In this document: one piece after another, positions 37,891 through 52,026 of the stretch | Numbering within the stretch: position 1 is the first letter of the stretch | Layout of the letters: each line of letters begins with the position of its first letter | Origin: Eleginops maclovinus | Lineage: Eukaryota; Chordata; Actinopteri; Perciformes; Eleginopidae | Assembly: GCF_036324505.1 (NCBI RefSeq) | Contig: NC_086368.1 | Coordinates: 11,039,421 to 11,103,420, forward strand | Reading direction: 5' to 3' | DNA length: 64,000 nucleotides | Position numbers and translations under genes: made by a program | Notes under the pieces: model-generated | Told to the model about the DNA's origin: nothing | The model's database searches: none | Seen by the model: the letters and a program-made list of their open reading frames with translations, nothing else

Positions 37891-37968
37891 CTCAGAGAGA
37901 CAACCACAAGCTCAGATAAACAAACATCAGAACACAAACACAACAGGGGACACATCCAAACAAGATAC

Positions 37969-37972
<4 letters not shown>

Positions 37973-38006
<34 letters not shown>
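37973..38006 (+). repeat. (CA)n microsatellite
   Basis: About 17 CA units, 85 bases from the previous CA tract; the intervening DNA is itself CA-rich (ACACAAACACAACAGG), suggesting one originally longer repeat broken by substitutions. Confidence 0.95.
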
Positions 38007-38008
<2 letters not shown>

Positions 38009-41000
38009 ACATGTCCTTCACGTAGGACCTCAGCAGGTGGTACGCCCCCCCCATGTCTACCTACCGTTCCCTCTGCAGTCTTCTGTCTGGTCCCAGCCCA
38101 TCACATTTTTCTCTGTCTGCCCTGTGTCTGTCTTACCTCCTTATCTGATTCCTTTCAACCCCTCTTCATACATCCTTCTCCTCCTCTCCCCCTCACCCTT
38201 CCCCATCTACTTCTAAATCTGGCTTTACACCTGTCTGCTTTTCTACAAGCTCTCTCAAGGCTCAGAAAAAATGGTCCCAGCGTTTTGCTGTTTTTGTCAG
38301 CTGACATGTTCCCATCCCTTTTGCTGATATTTTTGGACTAAACGGCTTCAAAAGGCCTATATATAATTGGATATAAAAATCAATTGTTGGGAAAGGACTC
38401 CATAATTGAGATGCATGACAAAAAATTCCACAGAACGACAGATGGAATGTGTGTTTCCTTCCATCTGTCTGTTGCTTCAAATCCCACTTTTCTTTTTCTG
38501 CCTTCCTCCCTGCAGTCATTACTTGTTTCCCAGCCTACCTACTTTCTTATTTCTTTGTCTGTCCATCCTCCTGGCTAAATAGCTCATTTTTGTCTGCCAG
38601 CCTGCCTTTTGCTCACACACTGCCCCCAGCTGTTTGCAAGGCTATTAGTCGTCCGACATGTTTTCTTCTTCAAAAGTCATCTGCCTCATCATCAGTCTTA
38701 AAAGCTCCCGTATTACAGAGAGGGACAGAAGGACACAGACAGACTCTGGGGGAGAGGTGATATCTCTCTCTCATGTCTGTCACATCAAAGGCACAGGAGC
38801 TACTGTCAAAACTGGCCTTCTGGCTTGATTGGTGCCTGAAAAAACGTGTAAACACTTTCAAAGTCATATTAGATTGTTATTGTTATCAGTGCTACAAACC
38901 CAGATTGTTTCTGTCAGACTTATACTTTATTTTAAAATAAAAGAGCAAGAAAATGTTTCCTGCCTCGGAGACACAAACTGATAACAAAAGCAAAACTGTT
39001 GAGGATGCCATAAGGCAGCCAAAAACAACCGCATTCTGAAAATGATAACATTGGTTATAGTTTTTCTGGGGGATTAACAACTGATTCAAATAGAACCGCT
39101 TATGAAATCATCAAATGTCATTATCATTCAAGTCAGTCTTGACTAGCACATGTGCCCAGTTGGCTTTCAGGATGAAAAAAGGTATAATCTAAAAACATCT
39201 AGAGAAGGTTTGATGTCTATATTTAGTACTGTAATATATGTAATTCCTTTCAGAGGAGACAAGACACCCTCAGTGCAAAAATAAGCATTCTCAAAGCCCA
39301 GAATTCTTTCACATTTATCTTCGTTGAATTTTGACATTGGAAGCTAAAATTAGTGAGTTAAAATACCACTCTGCAGATACTCTGCTTCACATTTTGCATT
39401 TATGGCCCATTACTCCTTGCAAAAGGTTGAGCTCCAGCAGTATAAGGCTGCATACTGTGAGCACAGCTGCAGCTCCTCTGCCTGCTGCTGGTGGATGAAG
39501 CTGTGGTTTTTCTTTGGACTGTGGCTGTGTTTTGGTTGTACTCATGCTGTTATGAATGAGGCAACTGTAGCTGTGATGTGGCCACTCCTTAGTGCTCTTA
39601 ATCAAGATTAGCAAAGAAACTATTGATGAACCTGCGGTGCTTATCTTAGATAAGATGGATGTGTTACTAATGCACTGCAGGAATATAGTAGTTTCAATAA
39701 CAAAGAGTGTTACACTCATAATTATCTACTGTCGTCGAATCAAAACCATGGCTGTAGCCTCAATAACAGGAACAGCAACGGCTTAAGTGATGTCATCCCA
39801 GTCGTATGTACACAGTCACAGCTAATGAGTTTTAATATGAGCCTTAACAGGAGCTGACATCCCTCTGTTTAGAGCTATGTTCACTAGCTGCGTGAACTAT
39901 ATCCATTAGTTATCTATCCAGCTGAAATGATACAGATGTTTGCCTCATCCACAGCACTGTTCTGCTACATAATACATGAATCTTCATCATAATACAGCTC
40001 AGCATTTCTCTATGGATCAGAGGTAAGGGAAAACGAGGTAAAGCTAAATATTGGAAGGGCACTCAAAACATAATGCTAGGGTATGCAAAGCATACTGTGA
40101 ACATGAAAGTAGTTCAGAGCACATTCGCACCGTGGCCCGTCGGGATCTGCGTAACAATTAGATAAGGTTTAGTCTGTAAATATATTCATGAGTACACCAG
40201 GACTAAATTATTAAGGAAAAACAACTATAAATAAGCTAAATGTCAACAGCTATGAAACACTAAAATGATAGGATGACAGCATTATTTTGTTTTTATAGTT
40301 AGGAAATACACTAAATACTGTATATGAAGGATGAAGGTGACTGAATCTGACCAAAACATTATGTCTTGAAAGCCTGTTTTATATGCTAATATGAAGCAGG
40401 GGGAAACTTTTTTTCATAACTTACAATTTTGCGAACACAATTTGTCATCATTTATTTAAATAAATTAAGAATTTATACAATTAATAAATCTGTGTAACAT
40501 ACTGAATGGACATTGTGTCATTGTGGCAGTTATGAACACAGCATATTGGGCATGCATTAACTTTAGATTACATTTGTTTGTCTTTGTTGTTATCCATTCA
40601 GATATGTGTGGGTGTAACTTTAGGCCATTTTGCCTGACACTCGGTATGCAGCTAAGGTTTTCAGCCTGCAATGACAAGCAACATTCAAAGTCTGACTGAG
40701 AAACGATAACCTCTCACCAAACCTCCGGCTTTCTCTTCTTCCTCTTGATGTTGTCTTTCCCTTGTTTGTCAAGTTCTCCTTTCTCTCCTCTTGTTTTCTT
40801 GTTCCATCCTTTCCTTGTCATTTCATTTCATTTCATCTCTGCCCTGTTCACATAACCTAATCTTCTTCTCCTTTCCTTCCATCTCTCTCTATCTCCCTGT
40901 TGTCTTTCACCTCAGTTTTTTCTGTGACAGTGAATGAAAGATGGGGGTCAGCTTGTTGATGCTGGTGTCAGTAAAATCTTATCAGCTTACCACAGCTTTG

Positions 41001-41543
41001 GAATCACAAGTCGTGGCAGAACACCTGTAATGTTGGCTCTCCACCAGTCTAAAGGTTATATGTAAGCCAAACCATACACATAGGCGTAGATTCAACATGT
41101 ATCTCTTAGTACTAACCCTGTACACCAGTCCATTCTTTGCACAACATCTCCCGTATTGCTAAATTAAACGACAAAAAAGAGCAGGTTTTAGCTTGCTGAG
41201 TGCATATGGAGATGAGGCTTTCAGAGTTGCTTACAGCAGGGGATCAAAGTGAAGGCCCTAATGGGAAATCACTCAAAACCTGCAACTAAAGGACCAAAGA
41301 TAAAACCCTGCAAAAGAAAACAACAGTACTTTAACTTTTTAGAAACAACTGATGATTACCTATAATGCTTTACAGTGCGTCCCTGCTATGTGTAGAAGTA
41401 TGCATAGTCTGACAAAGAGAAGACTATCTATAGCACTGTGATGACTAAAAGACTCCAATTACTACATAGTAAAAGTGTTCCACCATGCATTTTACTCCCC
41501 ACTACACATTTAATATTAGCTTTTACTTGTTTATTTGTATATA

Positions 41544-42045
41544 TATTCAGTGGCCACTTAGTCTGAGACAGGGAACTATTATGGACCCAGAAAAATCCAA
41601 ATTATTTGTGTTATGGAGTTAACAGGTGGCTGGATCTGGCAGATGCTATGCTATCATTGGCCAGGGACCTGATGAAGGTTCAATGGACAATCAGCGGATG
41701 CAATTAGTAGTTTATCTCTGTATTCAAAATCCAATTACACAATCCTGTGGTTGTTTCCTATTTTTTTGGCACTATAGCTGGCCACAGCAAAGTTGACGGT
41801 TTTGAAATTAAAGCAGCTAATGTTGAACTGCACACAACAATTTTGGCGTGAAAGCAAATATTCAGAGCCCCTCATCTGGCAACAAACAATCAAAATCGCT
41901 AACATCACATTTCTTTGCCATTCTCATGTTTGGTCTGAACAACAACTGGACTTCTTGACCATGATTGCACTGAGTTGCTGCCTCGTGATTGGCTGGTAGG
42001 AGCAGGTGTCCAGGGGTACCTCCTAAAAAGGGACCATTGAATGTA
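41544..42045. mobile_element. TA-flanked terminal-inverted-repeat MITE
   Basis: The left end reads TATTCAGTGGCCACTTAG. The right end, on the minus strand from 42045, reads TACATTCAATGGTCCCTTT, a diverged inverted match. Interior blocks CAACTGGACTTCTTGACCAT, GAGTTGCTGCCTCGTGATTGG and CAGGGGTACCTCC match a repeat I recall as widespread in fish, whose intact ends read CAGTGGCCACTTTATTAGG. TA at both edges would fit a Tc1/mariner-type insertion. No protein is encoded; the open frame at 41793-41999 is accidental. Confidence 0.6.
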
Positions 42046-44201
42046 AATAATTAATTTTTAAAGGTCGATTTCCTATTTTTTCCACCTCCTAAGGGAGGCC
42101 AGGGGTCCTAACAACATCCCTGTAGCTTTAAAGGACTGTGTTCTGTAAAGGACACATCAGAACAAATGGTTATCCTCCAAGGTTGTTGTCACAGTTAAAC
42201 AACACTGTTTACTGTGAAGATTTATATTAAAAATGTATATATCTACATGTGGCTGACAGTTGCAGCATCACAGCTCCTTGGGGAGTCGAGCTGAACAGGT
42301 TCAAATGGTCCCTCTGCTGCTCCGGTCCCAATGCTTTGACAGTGATAGATTGTAATGGTGATACTTTCTAGTCATTACCCTTTTATCCCGTCTGTCCCCT
42401 AGGTGGACATTCTTTCAAAATAGTCCCTTGTTCACTATTTCTCTTTAAACATTCCCGCTGTCTTTCTTTTGCTTCTCTCCCTCTTGGACATCTCCCCAGA
42501 GACATGCAACACACTGTAATGGAATTTTTCTATCGTCAATCTACAGAGGGTTGATGCATTGCTCCAATTTCCCCTCGACCTGAGCGGCTGAATCACTGTT
42601 GAGTCCGGCAATGGTGGAGGATGGCCTTGGGACTCAAGAGAGAGAGGGAGAGAGAGGCGACACGAGGAGCAGCAGAAAAATGTGAAAAGGAGGTGCATTT
42701 AAAAAGCTGGAAAGATAAAGAGGAAGAAAATCAAAGAAAAAAAGTTTTAAAATAAAATAAGTTATTTTCACCGTCTGACACTCACAGGATCATAAAAGCC
42801 AGACACACACATAAGCACTGAGACCTTTTTTTTCTCATTTTAGTGCAACTGCGATAGGCTGTCTATTACAAGCCCTGCTGAGCCAATAGCACAATGACTA
42901 TACTACCCACTGTTTCTCACCCAGCCTTGCAATCGACTTCGCTCTCCAAAAACTTGCTGTTCACTCCACCAGGCGTGAAAACTGGTGGCAGGTCAGCCAA
43001 GATCAAATTGGACACAGAAGACAACAATAATGGGACAACTGTTTAAAGAAGGAGGGAGCAAGAGAGGAGGTGAGGAGCAAGAAGGTGAAGTAACCTGTGG
43101 GTAACTATTCTTTCCTTCCTAAATCAGGAGGCCCTTTATTAACCTGTCAGCGTGACTGATTGACCTAACCTGCTGAGCAGCACACAGCCCCCTGTATTGA
43201 GTACAACACCGGGAAGCAGTGGTTGGTGCTCACCAGAAATGATCGTAAACCAGCAAGTCACTTCTGAAGGCCGTACTGTGACAGAGGCAATGTATCAACA
43301 TAGTTTATCTCTTCATCTGGTTTTGTCCCTCCTCTGTGGGACACATCTGGTGAACTTTGCTCCAAAATCCAGCTTTGGCAGTTGGGTCAAAGCCTGTGGT
43401 CACAGTGACTTCAAAAGAGCAAGTTTCCCACCAAGAAAAACAACTCGCACAGGGCAACATCTGGAGGCTATTGATGACACAAAGAAGGATTGAAGTTGAG
43501 AGCAAAGCTAAACAGGAAGATGTTGTTTGCGGTGAAGAGAAAGAGGATGTATCATTTTTCTGGTGCCTAAGGAGTAGAGACAGACGGGAGAGGAAAGAGA
43601 AGTTCTTTTAGGACGGTAAGGGTAAGAGGACCAAGGTAAACAAGGTGGAAATGATTAATGAATTAAACTGACACATCCTAACTGGGTCATTCAGGATTTT
43701 TAATAACCAATTAATTATGTATTGGGTGGTTGGAAAGACACCTCCCAGGATTAAGAAGGCGGCTCCTCACACAAAGTGAAAATTGAAGTTAAAGTCGTTA
43801 CTGGGCCATCGTTTCCTCATTGTGATGCATTTAAAAAAAAAAAAAAGGAACATCTTCTGTTTTCTGTGAGCAACCACCTGCAATCACATCTGGTACAATG
43901 ATGTCTTTGTTAATGCACAAGGTGAAGTAAGGTGGTCTGTCTGCAAACTGCCAGACATTCAAGGGGAAAATAAAATGGACACGTTAATACTTATAACTTT
44001 GTCTGAGTGGCTGGGTTGTCTGCCAATTTGTTTTAATCTAAAATCATCCTAAAACATATTCGTTTTTTCACTCTTCTCTGATGTCTTTTGCCCAGGTTAA
44101 CATTTCTCTCCAGGCCAGAGAACACTTTGCAAGTCTTATGAATACTAACAAGAACAAAAGGAAAGATTATAATAAGAGTGTAACACAAGGTCTGCTTGGC
44201 C
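42046..44201. other. gene-free stretch
   Basis: No gene or element supported; purine-rich patches at 42635-42760 and a poly-A run at about 43830-43846. Confidence 0.5.
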
Positions 44202-44205
44202 TTAA

Positions 44206-44833
44206 AGTAGCCATATAATGTATCTATCTGGTATTTTAAATTGTTCTCTGATATCTACAAAGAAGGTACATAACTTTGGTTGATCCAAAAAATGTCCAGA
44301 TGCAGTTTTACAGGTCCATTTACAACCCTATGATTTGGTCCTAAAATGAAACAAGCTGAATTGCCTTATTTGGGGGCTCATTTAAATAATTATGATGAGC
44401 TCTGCTCTGATTGGCTGGTTCACAAGGAGCAATCAGAAGTAAGTGAAGTTCGCAAAACTGTGAGAGATGAACCATGGAGGCTATTGTCACCCAAACTTAC
44501 ATGTTTGAGCCTTTATCGGAGGAGGAAACGATGAATTTGAAGAACAGCCAGTTGGTCGGCGATTGGAGAGCAACGTTACGGAGTGGTGAGTGTTAGCGTG
44601 AGTGTCTCCAGTAGCTAGTGTATGCAGATCTTGAGGCTGATCTACCGTGTGTGAAGTAACACACAGGGATTGTTGTCATTCGCCCGTTTTACTGCTGTGA
44701 TATGCATGTTCATGATTTGCACGTGAAGGAGGAAACAATGGTGTTTGAGGTTCACGGTATATCAGTTCAATGTACCGAACTCTCCTTATTCAACCATGCC
44801 AAGGGAAATACAGTTTTCCATTCTATGGCACCT
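44206..44833. mobile_element. TTAA-flanked MITE, second family
   Basis: TTAA at 44202-44205 precedes AAGTAGCCATATAATG. At the other end CATTCTATGGCACCT precedes TTAA (44834-44837) and reads AGGTGCCATAGAATG on the minus strand, a diverged inverted match of the left end. Length 628 bases. The interior has TGCTCTGATTGGCTGG but otherwise differs from the AGGGGCCC family. Non-coding. Confidence 0.72.
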
Positions 44834-44837
44834 TTAA

Positions 44838-45642
44838 ATACTGAGAAGAGTGGTGATGGTTCAAGTCTTCTAAACTAAATGTCTAAACACAAATTTGGAT
44901 CCAAATTTTAAGACATGTCTTAAACCCAAAGTCATTAACCCACTTTAACAATCAATATTTTATTAAGTAAAGTTAAAGGAATTAAACTAGATGGATCAAG
45001 TCAACACTAAGTTACTTAAATGATAAACTAAACAACCCAAAATTCCGACAACATTCGAAGTAATGCACACAGCAAACAGCCGCAAACTGTCCGGCTTTAT
45101 TAGTGTACATTATTAGATCAAACTAGATGTGTTCGACATAGCTCAAAATTAATTATCATTTAATCACAATCACTAAACCCTTCAACGGTGAACAATGCGT
45201 AACGTTATTGAACAAATGTAAAGGTTCTTACCACAGTGTGACTGGCTTCATATAAAACAATATGCAGACGTGATCTACACAATGTGATGCGTTTCTAATT
45301 GTATCTAATGTTTGTGCAGCTGCTGGAAACAGCTGCTTAACTGGACCAATGTCCCAGGCAGGAACAATACTGTCGCCCTGACTTTATACGTCCATTAAAT
45401 GCAGCCACTAAAATGCTTTTATACTCAGGGACTGTCCCCCTGGCTCTGAGTTCATCATTGTTGTGTTGATTTTGTTGAAAGCTTTTGTAATTAGTGTCCC
45501 GCTGTCTGGTACTCAGCTCTGAGTCTGGGTCAACTGAGCAGCTGTTTCTATTCAACATACTAGTTTTGTGTTAGTACGAGCTTCAAATATCCAAATTACC
45601 ACAAACAACAGGTCCCTCGATTCGAAGATCAACATTGTTTTT
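44838..45642. other. gene-free stretch
   Basis: No feature supported. Confidence 0.5.
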
Positions 45643-46335
45643 CATTGCCTTCCAAAACCAAAGAATATAAACTGCCTTTATATACATCTTCGAATGCGCT
45701 TCCTGAGACGGTAAAGGCAATAACAAAGCTTTTTGGTTATGATAAGGGAGAGTTTGGGGTCGTATGTTAAAGAGAACGCTGACTGTTGATTGACCTGACA
45801 GTCAGACGTTTCGTACGCATAGCCATTGACCTCAACCTTTTCCCTGAGATGTTTTTCACTGCAATAACCTGGTTGCAATACTTCCCTCATTGTGTTTCCA
45901 AAACGTTTCATAAGAGGTTGCATATCGGTAAACAATAAACCTAGGTCATGTAAAAGGACAATGCTGTCAATTTTTTCAAAAACCTGACATACCTAAAAGG
46001 AAAAATAATGGGCATTCTCCAATCTTATGCAACCTTTGACTTGAAAAGCTTATTCTTCTGTCAGTGCCTTCCAAAACTGTCCGGTGAAGTTTAAGCAAAG
46101 AAAAAAATTGGGTTAAGGTTAGGTAAAGTTTGTAGCCACAGATTAAATTAACCAGCGCTGACTGTGGGCGGAAAACCTGGATGTGAACGTTCATCTGACA
46201 GTCAGATGTTTTAAAAGCATAACCATTGACCTCAACCTCATTCCTGAGAGATGTTTATTGAGACGCTATAACCTTGTTGCAATACTTCTGTCATCGCATT
46301 TCCGAGACATTTCATGAGGGCCTTAAGAGGATGCA
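45643..46335 (+). repeat. diverged direct duplication with 400-420 bp period
   Basis: Segment 45643-45922 recurs as 46062-46335. Shared blocks in order: TGCCTTCCAAAAC, CTGACAGTCAGA, GCATA.CCATTGACCTCAAC, CTGAGA.GATGTTT, ATAACCT.GTTGCAATACTT and TTTCAT.AG. Spacing between matching blocks varies from 400 to 419 bases, so indels have accumulated. The second copy contains the perfect 17-base palindrome CATCTGACAGTCAGATG (46192-46208); in the first it is degraded. Confidence 0.8.
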
Positions 46336-46794
46336 TGCTGTGGCCCTGTATCCTACTTGCAAATATGTGTTCAGGCAAGTTATTCGGAGAATGCAAAATG
46401 GAAAAATATATTTATTATTTGACCAATGTCTAGAAGTTTTTTTCGCCCACCCCTTTTCCTCTATCCTTACCCTTATCACTGACTTGACACATGGAGATGA
46501 ACTAGAGTAGGGAACAAAACATTTCATTTGTTGTATTCCTTCGCTCTTTTCCAACCTATATGTTTCTAATGTCTATCTCCATCTAGGTTAGAGAAATAAA
46601 AGGGAACCTGTGAGAAACAACGACTCTTGCATGTTTTTATCCAAGAAATCCTCCTTGCTCTGTCCAGGTGTTGTTTATTCATGCTCTCTTCAGTCTGGCA
46701 TAGAACGCCAAGCACCCCATTTACATGGAAATATCAAAATCCAGTGAGCAAAGTGCAGTCGTGCATTTACACTCAAACAAAATCAAACACTCAC

Positions 46795-46866
46795 ACACGC
46801 TGGCAACAACACAAACACAGGCACCGACACACACACACACACGCTGGCAACAACACAAACACAGAC
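46795..46866 (+). repeat. two-copy tandem repeat, 44-bp period
   Basis: CACACGCTGGCAACAACACA followed by AACACAG occurs at about 46795 and again 44 bases later, joined by a short CA run. Confidence 0.85.
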
Positions 46867-47282
46867 ACAGCTACAGCCACAAACCCTCAGTCTGCATTTT
46901 ACGAAAGTCAGAAACAATCTCCTAGGTTATCGAGCGTAAATAAAGGAATTCAGAAGAAGATCGCCACATCTTTTTCGGATGCAATATAAGTAGAACACAA
47001 AGAAAGCGTCCCATCTTAAATATATTGTTGGGAATTCATTAAAAGCTTTCTCAAAAGAAAGACAATGAGGCCTTCAAATTAGAAGAATTAAGTTATTGCT
47101 TCTCCTCCTCTAGCCTGGTCTGCAGTCTGCAAAGAGTGTGGGATTATTGGACTGAAACGGTGAAGGTTGTTTACAGTTTGGAGGTTACTATAACTGAAGC
47201 TGTAGTGCCAGTACAGTAAATGGTTTCACGTGGGCACAGTAAAGTAAAGTCAGCCTGCAGGAAGATTTGACATAAGTGCAGA

Positions 47283-47388
<106 letters not shown>

Positions 47389-48656
47389 TGTGGCCATCTG
47401 GCCAACTGGTGGTTGTTGAATATAATCTCCAGCTCCAGTTTTCTGAACCTCCTCCTCTTTTGCATCACTCTTTCAAGTTTTAATAAGATAACTTTCACCA
47501 TTTTCCCCTCTCGCATAATTTTTTTTTTTTTTCTTTTATATTTAATCTCTGCCGTCGGGACACTAGTTCAGTCAGTCAAGTGAGACAGAGTGAAGGAGGA
47601 AAAGAGAGAGGGAGACGGAGAGAAGGGCTCAGTGACCCCTGTCCGGTGCAATCTTCCGCGCTTTAATGAAGTCCCATCTGTGAACACACTGTGGTCGCGC
47701 ACCCTAAGGCGATCATCGCCTGTCTGCAACACAGAGGAACACATATTAAGCGAATAGCTTGACTGGTGGATGGATTTATACAGTCTGACGCCTTTGAAAG
47801 ATTCCAGCTGTACCGACATGAAAGAGAGTCGACTTGTTTCATATTCTTTTGTGTGATCAAACAGAGAACGTCTTTAAAGGTGAAAACTCAAAAAAAGACA
47901 GTTAGTTAATCAGGATCTCAAGGGCCACAAGCTTTAGCATTTGAATATAACACAGAATTTTCTCTTTTACAAACCCATAAGCATTACATCCACTCAACTC
48001 ACTAAGAACCTGCTGCATGGCTATGCAGTGTCCCTCAATAGCTGCTGTTGTCACCCAGCACAAGTTGATGATATGATACTAGTATCATTCAATTATCACA
48101 ATTCTGAAGTCAACGCATTTGACTTCAATACAGTAGCTTATTAAATCTATTTTTAAGGCATACCTTCTTCACTGAAACACTGATATAGTCTGGGACTTTA
48201 AAAAGATCCACAAGTATCTCCAAATCACCTCATCTGATAATATTTATCATCATCAATATCTGATTTATCTTCCTATATTGATATCTGATTAGCTTAGTAT
48301 GCTTTTATTTTAAATATAGGAGGTGAAAAGTTTGTCTTAAAAGATTAGAGAAATGATGCATTTGATGTGTTAGAGAAATAATTATATCAGTTGAGACGGA
48401 ACATTTATTTCGACCTATGGCTTAAAATTCACGGGGCGATGAATGTGCTGCCATTGTAAGAACAAGGTTTGTCAAATTAAGTAACAATTTTTCGAGATGA
48501 ATGTTCTAAGAAAAATATTTTTGGGGTAATTGACTTCAGCCCTTAAACCTTGACAGGCTATTTTGTGCTCGGCTCTTGTCAAATCCTTCAGCACTTAATC
48601 ACTTAAACATTCAGTGTACCACTTGTTTAAAATACACTACATAGCCCTTTAGGCAA

Positions 48657-49923
<1,267 letters not shown>

Positions 49924-49925
49924 TA

Positions 49926-50458
49926 AAGGTCCCCTATTATGTGAAATGCACTTCTTGATACCTTTATACATAAATATGTGTCCCCAATGTTCAAGGAGAC
50001 TCACAAAGTGTCAGAAAATACAACCTTCTGTATTTTCCTCCTTACCTACATCTCTAAAAACGAGGGTACAACGAGCTGATCCAGATTGGCTGCCGATATG
50101 ACGTCATAACCGAAATGTGGGATGGCTTTACATTGAACTCCTGGCAACGTCCCGCCCAAGTGAAACGTCCCCCATATACAGTTGGTGTGCTGAATCCCCT
50201 CCGCAGCACCTCTGTGTGTCTGTGTGTTCAGCAGGATGTCTGCAGGAGGGACTTGTTGTTTATATAATACATATAAAGTCACTGTTCTGGTGGTAAACAC
50301 TGAGAAGTGTTTCAGAAATAATGCTTGATTTGGTTTGGAACATAATATTGCGTTTAATCACGGCAGTGTTTAGCTGAGTTTCTCCGTTACAAACTTCTCT
50401 CTTCAGACAGAGAGCTGCATGCGCTCCAAAGGGGCGTGGCCAGATTCAGGTCAGCTCA
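49926..50458 (+). mobile_element. TTAA-type MITE, GGTCCCC family
   Basis: It starts AAGGTCCCCTATTATG after a degenerate TTAA (TGTA) and continues through CAAGGAGACTCACAAAGTG, GGGTACAACGAGCTGATCC, CTCCTGGCAACGTCCCGCCC and AAAGGGGCGTGGCC, motifs I recall from a common fish MITE. The 3' terminus and its TTAA are not recognisable; the copy appears to stop at the start of the 47-bp repeat at 50459. Non-coding. Confidence 0.6.
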
Positions 50459-50505
50459 AATGGTGACAAAAGCGGGAGAGCAGCAGAGTGGTGAAGAGAG
50501 GTGTT
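50459..50505 (+). repeat. 47-bp near-exact direct repeat, copy 2
   Basis: Matches 49342-49388 at 46 of 47 positions, 1,117 bases away, and lies at the right edge of the MITE that starts at 49926. Confidence 0.9.
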
Positions 50506-51235
50506 GAGAGACAGGTCTAACAACAGCAGCAGCTCCTCCTTGGCATTTCACTAGTGTCCTTCTGCTGCCTTGGAGCCTTAAAAGCAAGCAATGATATGTC
50601 TCTTGCACCCAACTAGAGGTGAGCTCGATAACCTTTGTCAAAAGCCATCCCTCTTTGTACCAAACAAAGTGCCTATACCTTGTCACAGATGTCTACTCCT
50701 CAAATCAGAGGAATTGTTCTTACATTCATCTGTCCCTGTATTATTATACTGTATAAAACAGAAGAAAAATGCCATGAGACAGTCTCAGATTCCACATAAC
50801 CATGCAGCAAATAAAGGCCCCCAATCAGCTTTTCAAGAGGTTTAGAGAGGATTCATAGTGCTCCATGAATCATGCACAAGTAAGAGCAACACAATGTGTT
50901 CATGCCACGTTCCTTCAAAGAAACAAGGGCTCTCATCACACCTGTACTGATTAAAGAAAAGCGGGGAGAAAAGCGGGGAGAATTGTCTACCATGTTTTTA
51001 AAGGACAATAGTGGAACCGATGACAAGATGTTCCTTGCTTTTCTTTCAATTTTCAGGGCTATACTCTCAAAAGTCATAAAATCTTTAACGTTACAATGAA
51101 AAATAAGTTAAACTTCACTACTTCAGAGATTGGGGACATTTTCTGTATCTACCAGACCTTCATTTTAAACTTATCTGCCTTTTGACAAATTTAATTTCAT
51201 CTTATTTGTTCCGCTCATGATGGTGCACAACATAA
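50506..51235. other. gene-free stretch
   Basis: No gene supported; the duplicated motif AAAGCGGGGAG occurs twice at about 50958-50980. Confidence 0.5.
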
Positions 51236-51462
51236 GAAAGAAAAGAAAAGAAAATTCATTCACATTCAAAACACAACTTTATTTACACATTCCATGAGCG
51301 AAAAGGAGCAGGGAGAAGAATACATCTTATTTTGCCTGCCCCTTACTCAAAACATAAATAAATAATCAAAATAGATGGTCTGTCAATTATAGTTACTTAC
51401 AACAAGTACTTACAGTAACGTGAGAAAAGAAACCAGCAACATACACACAAATTCACAATCAA

Positions 51463-52018
51463 CTAAGGAACCAGATTACCTGCCACTTCACAAAGTTTAG
51501 TTACTCTTTCTTTATACATCTTCTTGAACTGAAAAATATTTATACAACCCTTTAAATCATTCTGTAGACAATTCCCCAGTTTGACTCCAACCACTGAAAT
51601 ACACATCTGCTTTAAAGTAGTCCGTGCATACTGATGCTTAAAATGAAATTTCCTTCTTCGGTCCTCATCCTCTGAACTAAGAACAAACCGTTTTTGTAAA
51701 TGTTCTGGTAATATTTTGCTTTTTGCCCTGAATATAACTAGTAGTGTCTGGAACTCAACTAAATCCTTGAGTTTCAAAAGTCCTGACTTGATAAACAGAG
51801 TATTTGTGTGTTCTCTGAAGTCCACTTTATGAATAATTCTTACTGCTCTTTTTTGTAACAAACAATGGACTTATTACTCATGTACGTGTTGCCCCACAAT
51901 AGCTAAAATATGGCAAAACCACTGAGCAGTACAGAATTCCAATTGCCTTGTAATCTAACACATACTTTGCTTTATTCAAAACAGAAATATTCTTTGACAC
52001 CTTTTCTTTTTTACATGT
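51463..52018 (-). pseudogene. LINE ORF2, C-terminal region
   Basis: The minus-strand frame ending at 51463 reads LQKRAVRIIHKVDFREHT, then FQTLLVIFRAK..ILPEHLQK and ARTTLKQMCISVVGVKLGN, and stops after FKKMYKERVTKLCE. This is the conserved tail found after the reverse transcriptase in CR1/L2/Rex-type LINEs. Upstream, frames 52018-51862 read VSKNISVLNKAKYVLDYKAI and LYCSVVLPYFSYC, the start of the same region, with a frameshift or stop between. It continues the RT sequence at 52770 across the hAT insertion. Not functional. Confidence 0.8.
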
Positions 52019-52026
52019 GCTATACG
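52019..52026 (+). repeat. 8-bp target site duplication, left copy (nested hAT)
   Basis: GCTATACG, matching GCTATATG at 52762-52769 at 7 of 8 positions. Confidence 0.88.

Larger units (their letters stand above)
34536..41543. other. gene-free stretch with two CA microsatellites
   Basis: Seven kilobases without a gene I can support. A poly-T run lies at about 34866-34879 and a pyrimidine-rich tract at about 38040-38230. A second, more AT-balanced CT-rich tract is at about 40715-40925. Confidence 0.5.

Noticed and set aside
46627..46989. 120-codon plus-strand frame with His/Thr repeats
   Set aside because: Produced by the CA-rich tandem repeat at 46795-46866.
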